A DNA stretch of 64,000 nt, from the NCBI GenBank assembly GCA_050249835.1, contig JBFWPT010000010.1:1-64000 (forward strand). The letters are read 5' to 3'. The position numbers and the translations under genes were made by a program. Below are positions 59,837-64,000 of this stretch, piece by piece. The notes below the pieces were generated by a model. The model saw only the letters and a program-made list of their open reading frames with translations, was not told where the DNA came from and did not search any database. The DNA comes from Miltoncostaea sp050249835 (GTDB lineage: Bacteria; Actinomycetota; Thermoleophilia; Miltoncostaeales; Miltoncostaeaceae). Within the stretch, counting starts at the first letter, position 1; the number at the start of each line of letters is the position of its first letter.

Positions 59837-62092
59837 GTGCCCGCGCACGCACCCCCCGACACGACGTTCCTCGAGCGCCACGGCCGCCGCATGGCCCGCG
59901 CCCGCTGGATCGTGATCCCCCTGTTCCTCGCCATCATCGTCGGCGCGTTCATGCTCGCCGGCCGCATCGGCGACGTCACGACCTCCGAGACGAACCTCCC
60001 GGGCTCCGAGGGGGCCCGCGGCGTCGAGCTCATCGAGACCCACTTCTCGGATGGACGTGAGACCACCGACGTCCAGCCGGTGTTCCGGAACGGCGACCTG
60101 ACGGTCGACGATCCCGAGTACCGGGAGCAGGTCACCGCCGCCCTCGACCGCGCCGCGGCGCTCGTGCCCGGCACCCGGGTGGTGTCGTACTTCGACACCG
60201 GCAGCCCGGACATGGTCGGCCAGGACGGCCACATGACGTTCGCGACGATCACCTACCCCCTGGGTGAGATCGCGGCGAAGGAGCTGATCCCGGAGATCCG
60301 CGCGGCGATCGGCACCCCCGACGGCTTCGAGCCGACCCTGGTCGGCGGCGACGTCGCCTCCTGGCACGACCAGGAGCCCGGCATCGAGGACGCCCTGGCG
60401 CGCGCCCACATGGTGGTGCTGCCGGTCGCCCTCCTCATCCTGCTGGTCTTCTTCGGCAGCGCCGTCAGCGCGCTGCTGCCGCTGCTCATGGCCGGCGTCA
60501 CGATCACCATGGCGATGGCCGGGACGTACCTGTTCGGCCAGACGATGGAGATCGCCGACCTGGTGACCCAGGTCATCACGCTCGTCGGCATCGCGATCGG
60601 CATCGACTACTCGCTGCTCGTCGTCTCCCGCTTCCGCGAGGAGATCCGGAGCGGCGCCGACCGCGTGACGGCCACCGGCCGCACCGTCGCGACCGCCGGC
60701 CGCGCCGTACTGCTGTCCGGCATCACCGTGGCCATCGGCCTCGCGGTGCTCGTCGCGCTGCCGATCCCGTTCATGCGCTCCATGGGCATCGGCGGGATGC
60801 TCGTCCCGTTCGCGGCCGTGTTCTGCGGCCTGACGATCCTGCCCGCCACCCTCGCCGCCCTCGGCACCAAGGTGGACGCGCTGCGCGTCTACCCGCGCCG
60901 CTGGCGCCTGCGCGACGCCGCGATCTGGGGCCCGATCGCCCGCGCCGTCACCGGCTGGGCCATCCCGCTCGTCGCGGTCGCCCTCGTCGCCCTGCTGGCC
61001 CTCGCCGGCCAGAGCGGCGGCATGAGCATCCACCAGGACCAGCTCGCCGACGCCCCGGACCTCGAGTCCACCCAGGCCGGCCTGCTGGTGCGCGAGGAGC
61101 TCGGCGGCACCTTCAACCCCAACACCTACGTCATCGACACCGGCCGCGCGGGCGGCGCCTACGACCCCGCCACCATCGCGGGCCTGCACGACGTCGCCGA
61201 GGGCCTGCGCGCCGAGGACGACGTGGTGAGCGGCGTCACCTGGCCGGCCACGACCGACCCCGAGGCCTTCCGGGCGGCGGCCGAGCACGGCCTGGTCGAC
61301 CGCACCGGGCGCTACGCCCTGATGCAGGTCGCGCCGCACGGCGACGAGCTGTCGCCGTCGGCCCGTGAGCTCAACACGCTGATGGAGGACCGCGAGGCGC
61401 AGGTCCTGGACGTCATCCCCGGCGGCGAGGTGCTCACCACGGGCGCCCCGGCCGGCACCAACGAGTTCATCGACGCGCTCTACGGGCCCTTCCCGTGGCT
61501 GGTGCTCGGCGTCCTCCTGCTCACGCTCGTCGCCCTGATGCGGGCGTTCCGCTCCTGGCTCATCCCGCTCATGGCGGTGGTGCTCTCCGGCATCTCGCTG
61601 CTGGCGACCTACGGCCTGCTGTACCTGGTGTTCCAGGAGGGCCACGGCCGCGAGCTGCTCGGCGTGGACCACGACGTCCGCGGCATCGCGTTCTGGGTGC
61701 CGGTGATGCTGTTCGCCTTCCTGTTCGGCATCTCCATGGACTACCAGGTGTTCCTCACCGAGCGGATGCGCGAGCTGCGCGACGGCGGGGCGCCCAACCT
61801 GACCGCCGTCCGCGGCGGCCTGGCCGGCACCGGCCGCGTCGTCGGCACCGCGGCGGCGATCATGATCGTCGCGTTCGGCGGCTTCACCACCGGCGTGGAC
61901 GTCGGGATGAAGGAGTTCGGCTTCGGCCTCGCGGTCGCGGTCGCCATCGACGCCCTCGTCGTCCGCTGCATGATCGTCCCGGCGCTCATGCGCCTGGCCG
62001 GTGAGCGAAACTGGACCATGCCGACCGGGCTCGCCCGCGTCGTGCGGGTGCGCCCCCGGCCCGCGGCTCGTACGATCGGAACCGCCCGATGA
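59837..62092 (+). CDS. MmpL/RND family transporter
   Basis: A 751-residue membrane transporter with two halves of about six helices and two large external loops. The proton-relay helices carry GIAIGIDYSLLVVSRFREE (TM4, GxxxDY) and LFGISMDYQVFLTERMRE (TM10). Actinobacterial relatives export lipids, siderophores or drugs with the proton gradient. GTG at 59837 with GGAAGGAG 6 nt upstream. The 306-bp upstream gap is full of palindromes. The stop overlaps a histidine kinase start, so transporter and two-component system are one operon. Confidence 0.94.
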   Translation: MPAHAPPDTTFLERHGRRMARARWIVIPLFLAIIVGAFMLAGRIGDVTTSETNLPGSEGARGVELIETHFSDGRETTDVQPVFRNGDLTVDDPEYREQVTAALDRAAALVPGTRVVSYFDTGSPDMVGQDGHMTFATITYPLGEIAAKELIPEIRAAIGTPDGFEPTLVGGDVASWHDQEPGIEDALARAHMVVLPVALLILLVFFGSAVSALLPLLMAGVTITMAMAGTYLFGQTMEIADLVTQVITLVGIAIGIDYSLLVVSRFREEIRSGADRVTATGRTVATAGRAVLLSGITVAIGLAVLVALPIPFMRSMGIGGMLVPFAAVFCGLTILPATLAALGTKVDALRVYPRRWRLRDAAIWGPIARAVTGWAIPLVAVALVALLALAGQSGGMSIHQDQLADAPDLESTQAGLLVREELGGTFNPNTYVIDTGRAGGAYDPATIAGLHDVAEGLRAEDDVVSGVTWPATTDPEAFRAAAEHGLVDRTGRYALMQVAPHGDELSPSARELNTLMEDREAQVLDVIPGGEVLTTGAPAGTNEFIDALYGPFPWLVLGVLLLTLVALMRAFRSWLIPLMAVVLSGISLLATYGLLYLVFQEGHGRELLGVDHDVRGIAFWVPVMLFAFLFGISMDYQVFLTERMRELRDGGAPNLTAVRGGLAGTGRVVGTAAAIMIVAFGGFTTGVDVGMKEFGFGLAVAVAIDALVVRCMIVPALMRLAGERNWTMPTGLARVVRVRPRPAARTIGTAR

Positions 62093-63771
62093 ACATCCTC
62101 CGTCGTCACGTCGCCGACCCCCTGAGGGACGGGACCGCGCTCCGCCACCTGATCCTGGTGGCGAGCGCGATCCCCCTCGGCACCGCCTGGTTCGTCTACC
62201 TGGTCACCGGCTGGTCGGTCGGGCTCGGCCTGCTCATCACCCTTCTCGGCCTGCCGATCCTGGTCGGCGTCATCTCGGGGGCGCGGGTGTTCGCGGAGGT
62301 CGAGCGCCGGCTGCTCCAGTGGACCACCGGGGTGCGCACCGCGCGCCCCGTGACCCTCCGGCAGGGCTCGCTCATGCGGGCCCTGCGGGCGCTCGTCACC
62401 GACCCGCAGACCTGGCGGGAGCAGGGCTACCTGATGCTCCGCTTCGTGCTCGGGCTCCCGCTCGCCGTGGTGGTGATCGCGGTGATCGGGGCCGGGCTCC
62501 AGCTCGCCACCGCGCCGGCCTACTACTACGCGGACACCCTCGACTTCGGGATCTGGACGATCGACACCTTCAGCGAGGCGATGCTCCTCGTGCCCGTCGG
62601 CATCCTGCTCCTGCTGCTGGCGGTGCCGCTGACGGTCGCGGCCGGGCGCGGGTGGGCGGTCCTCGCGCGGGGCGTGCTGGGCGCGCCCGGCGAGGGCGAT
62701 GCGACCCGGCCGCTCCGTCCGGCGGGCGTTGGGGCGGCCGCGCGCCGCGTGACGCCCCCGTCCGAGGGGGCGCTGCGCGGGCTCGCGTGGCACGCCGCCT
62801 CGTACGCCCTGCTCAACGTCGTGCTCGTCGTGATCTGGTGGGCCACCGGGGCGGACTACTTCTGGCCCATCTGGACCATCCTGCCCCTCGGCGCGATCCT
62901 CCTGATCCACGCGGTCATCGTCGGCGCGCCGCGGCTGTTCCCCGACGCCGGCCCGCGCGGCGTCGCGTTCGCGCGCACCGCCGGCATCTGCGGGTCGGTG
63001 GGGCTGTTCCTGGTCGGCATCTGGCTCGTCACCACCCCGGGCGGCGTGTTCTGGCCGGTGTGGCCCCTCATCGGGCTCGGCGTGATCGTGGCGATCCACG
63101 GGCTGCGCCTGGTGATGGGGATCGGCGAGCGCGAGGAGATGGCCGAGCGCATCGACGTGCTCACCACCACCCGCGCCGGGGCCGTCGACGCCCAGGCCGC
63201 CGAGCTGCGGCGCATCGAGCGCGACCTGCACGACGGCGCCCAGGCGCGCCTGGTCGCCCTGGCCATGGACCTCGGGATGGCGCGCGACAAGCTGCGCGAC
63301 GCCCCGCCCGAGACCCAGGCGCTGGTGACCGGCGCCCACGAGGAGGCCAAGCGCGCGCTGGTGGAGTTGCGCGACCTGGCCCGCGGCATCCACCCGGCGG
63401 TGCTCACCGACCGGGGCCTGCAGGCCGCGCTCGGGTCGCTCACCGGCGCCTGCCCCATCCCGGTCAACCTCGACGTGGACGTGGCCGAGCGCCTGGACCC
63501 CGCGCTCGAGGCGGCGGCCTACTTCGCCGTGGCCGAGGCGATGACCAACGCCACCAAGCACAGCGGCGCGGGGGTCATCGACGTGCAGGTGCAGCGCCGC
63601 GGGCGCCTGCTGCGGGTGCGCGTGGCCGACGACGGCGTGGGCGGCGCCGACCCGCAGGGCGAAGGCCTGATGGGCTTGCGCCGGCGCATCGAGGCCCACG
63701 ACGGCACCCTCCACCTCATCAGCCCGCCCGGCGGCGGCACGACGGTCGAGGCGGTGATCCCGTGCGGGTAG
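62089..63771 (+). CDS. sensor histidine kinase (NarL/DesK type)
   Basis: A 560-residue membrane kinase. Two putative-sensor membrane modules (helices in residues 20-65, 110-200 and 225-345, including paired Trp-rich DYFWPIWTILPLG and GVFWPVWPLIGLG) precede HisKA_3 with the phosphoacceptor in RIERDLHDGAQARL (near 383). HATPase motifs follow: N box EAMTNATKHSGA, G boxes VADDGVGGADPQG and PPGGGTTVEAV. ATG overlaps the MmpL stop. It likely senses envelope stress and drives the response regulator that follows and the operon itself. Confidence 0.94.
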   Translation: MNILRRHVADPLRDGTALRHLILVASAIPLGTAWFVYLVTGWSVGLGLLITLLGLPILVGVISGARVFAEVERRLLQWTTGVRTARPVTLRQGSLMRALRALVTDPQTWREQGYLMLRFVLGLPLAVVVIAVIGAGLQLATAPAYYYADTLDFGIWTIDTFSEAMLLVPVGILLLLLAVPLTVAAGRGWAVLARGVLGAPGEGDATRPLRPAGVGAAARRVTPPSEGALRGLAWHAASYALLNVVLVVIWWATGADYFWPIWTILPLGAILLIHAVIVGAPRLFPDAGPRGVAFARTAGICGSVGLFLVGIWLVTTPGGVFWPVWPLIGLGVIVAIHGLRLVMGIGEREEMAERIDVLTTTRAGAVDAQAAELRRIERDLHDGAQARLVALAMDLGMARDKLRDAPPETQALVTGAHEEAKRALVELRDLARGIHPAVLTDRGLQAALGSLTGACPIPVNLDVDVAERLDPALEAAAYFAVAEAMTNATKHSGAGVIDVQVQRRGRLLRVRVADDGVGGADPQGEGLMGLRRRIEAHDGTLHLISPPGGGTTVEAVIPCG

Positions 63772-64000
63772 TCATCGCGGAGGACCTCGCGCTGCTGCGC
63801 GACGGCATCGAGCGGCTGCTGCGCGACCACGGCATGGAGGTCGTGGCGTCGGTGGAGGACGGCGACGCCCTGGTGGCTGCCGTCGAGGGCGAGCGCCCGG
63901 ACGTCGCGGTGGTGGACGTCCGGCTGCCGCCCAGCTTCCGCGACGAGGGGCTGCGCGCGGCGCTGGAGGCCCGCCGCCGGGTGCCCGGCACCGCGGTGCT
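63762..64000 (+). CDS. NarL-family response regulator, 5' part
   Basis: The first 79 residues of a receiver domain: VRVVIAEDLALLRDGIERLL with the acidic pocket (Glu-Asp), then the phosphoacceptor Asp in DVAVVDVRLPPSFRDEGL. The GTG at 63762 lies 10 nt inside the kinase 3' end, so the two are translationally coupled. The expected C-terminal LuxR-type DNA-binding domain is beyond the window. The PPSFRDEG stretch is typical of the partner regulators of this kinase group. Confidence 0.92.
   Translation, partial: MRVVIAEDLALLRDGIERLLRDHGMEVVASVEDGDALVAAVEGERPDVAVVDVRLPPSFRDEGLRAALEARRRVPGTAV

Overview
The window is very GC-rich, gene-dense DNA from a high-GC actinobacterium. The F420-type luciferase-like oxidoreductase, encapsulin, frequent GTG starts, many 4-nt stop/start overlaps and a leaderless-looking promoter fit an environmental lineage such as Thermoleophilia/Solirubrobacterales. 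That placement is an inference from gene content, because no 16S rRNA gene is present.

Layout. 1-2.7 kb: the end of gltX, then a small membrane protein, an encapsulated ferritin with a C-terminal targeting peptide, and its encapsulin shell (an iron-storage nanocompartment). 2.7-5.4 kb: a yybP-ykoY type Mn2+ riboswitch in front of a TerC/Alx exporter, and a secreted protein. 5.4-11 kb: a methyltransferase and an exopolysaccharide set (GH26 mannanase-like, GH6 endoglucanase, BcsA-like synthase with a PilZ domain). 11-24.8 kb: tRNA-Pro(TGG), a PD-(D/E)XK nuclease-like gene, secreted beta-propellers, a Vps62-domain membrane protein, SHOCT-domain membrane genes, an MFS transporter, an F420-type oxidoreductase, a cold-shock gene, FabF-like and RraA-like enzymes. 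24.9-31.6 kb: a zinc-starvation island (aztD interrupted by an in-frame stop, aztC/znuA-type binding protein, COG0523 GTPase, zinc-free L28 and L33, a small Cys protein, YibE/F, a decayed M28 peptidase, Zur), with two Zur-box-like sites. 31.6-49.7 kb: a Sco1 gene and a minus-strand operon of 16 genes, almost all overlapping by 1-4 nt, that looks like an undescribed nitrogen-heterocycle/amide catabolic system. It carries an IclR regulator, a ThiY-type ABC importer, hydantoinase-like and enamidase-like hydrolases, cysteine hydrolase and nitrilase-family amidases, a deaminase-like amidohydrolase, two DUF1989 proteins, an FAD oxidoreductase, a methyltransferase, an aldolase and an aldehyde dehydrogenase. 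An IS110 element splits this operon, and its left end may encode a bridge RNA. 49.8-64 kb: a frameshifted GAF-GGDEF-HD-GYP gene, an aldehyde dehydrogenase / acetolactate synthase-like divergent pair, a Ser/Arg/Asp-rich secreted protein with a Ser/Thr kinase, a DUF4143 ATPase behind 23-bp tandem repeats, a LuxR regulator, a cupin, and an MmpL transporter with its two-component system behind nested palindromes.

Three genes are visibly broken (aztD, M28 peptidase, GGDEF/HD-GYP). Each carries one small lesion, so each could also be a sequencing or assembly error. Noncoding signals of note are an imperfect 50-bp dispersed element found behind two distant genes, the candidate bridge RNA, and the Zur box that overlaps the aztC start.
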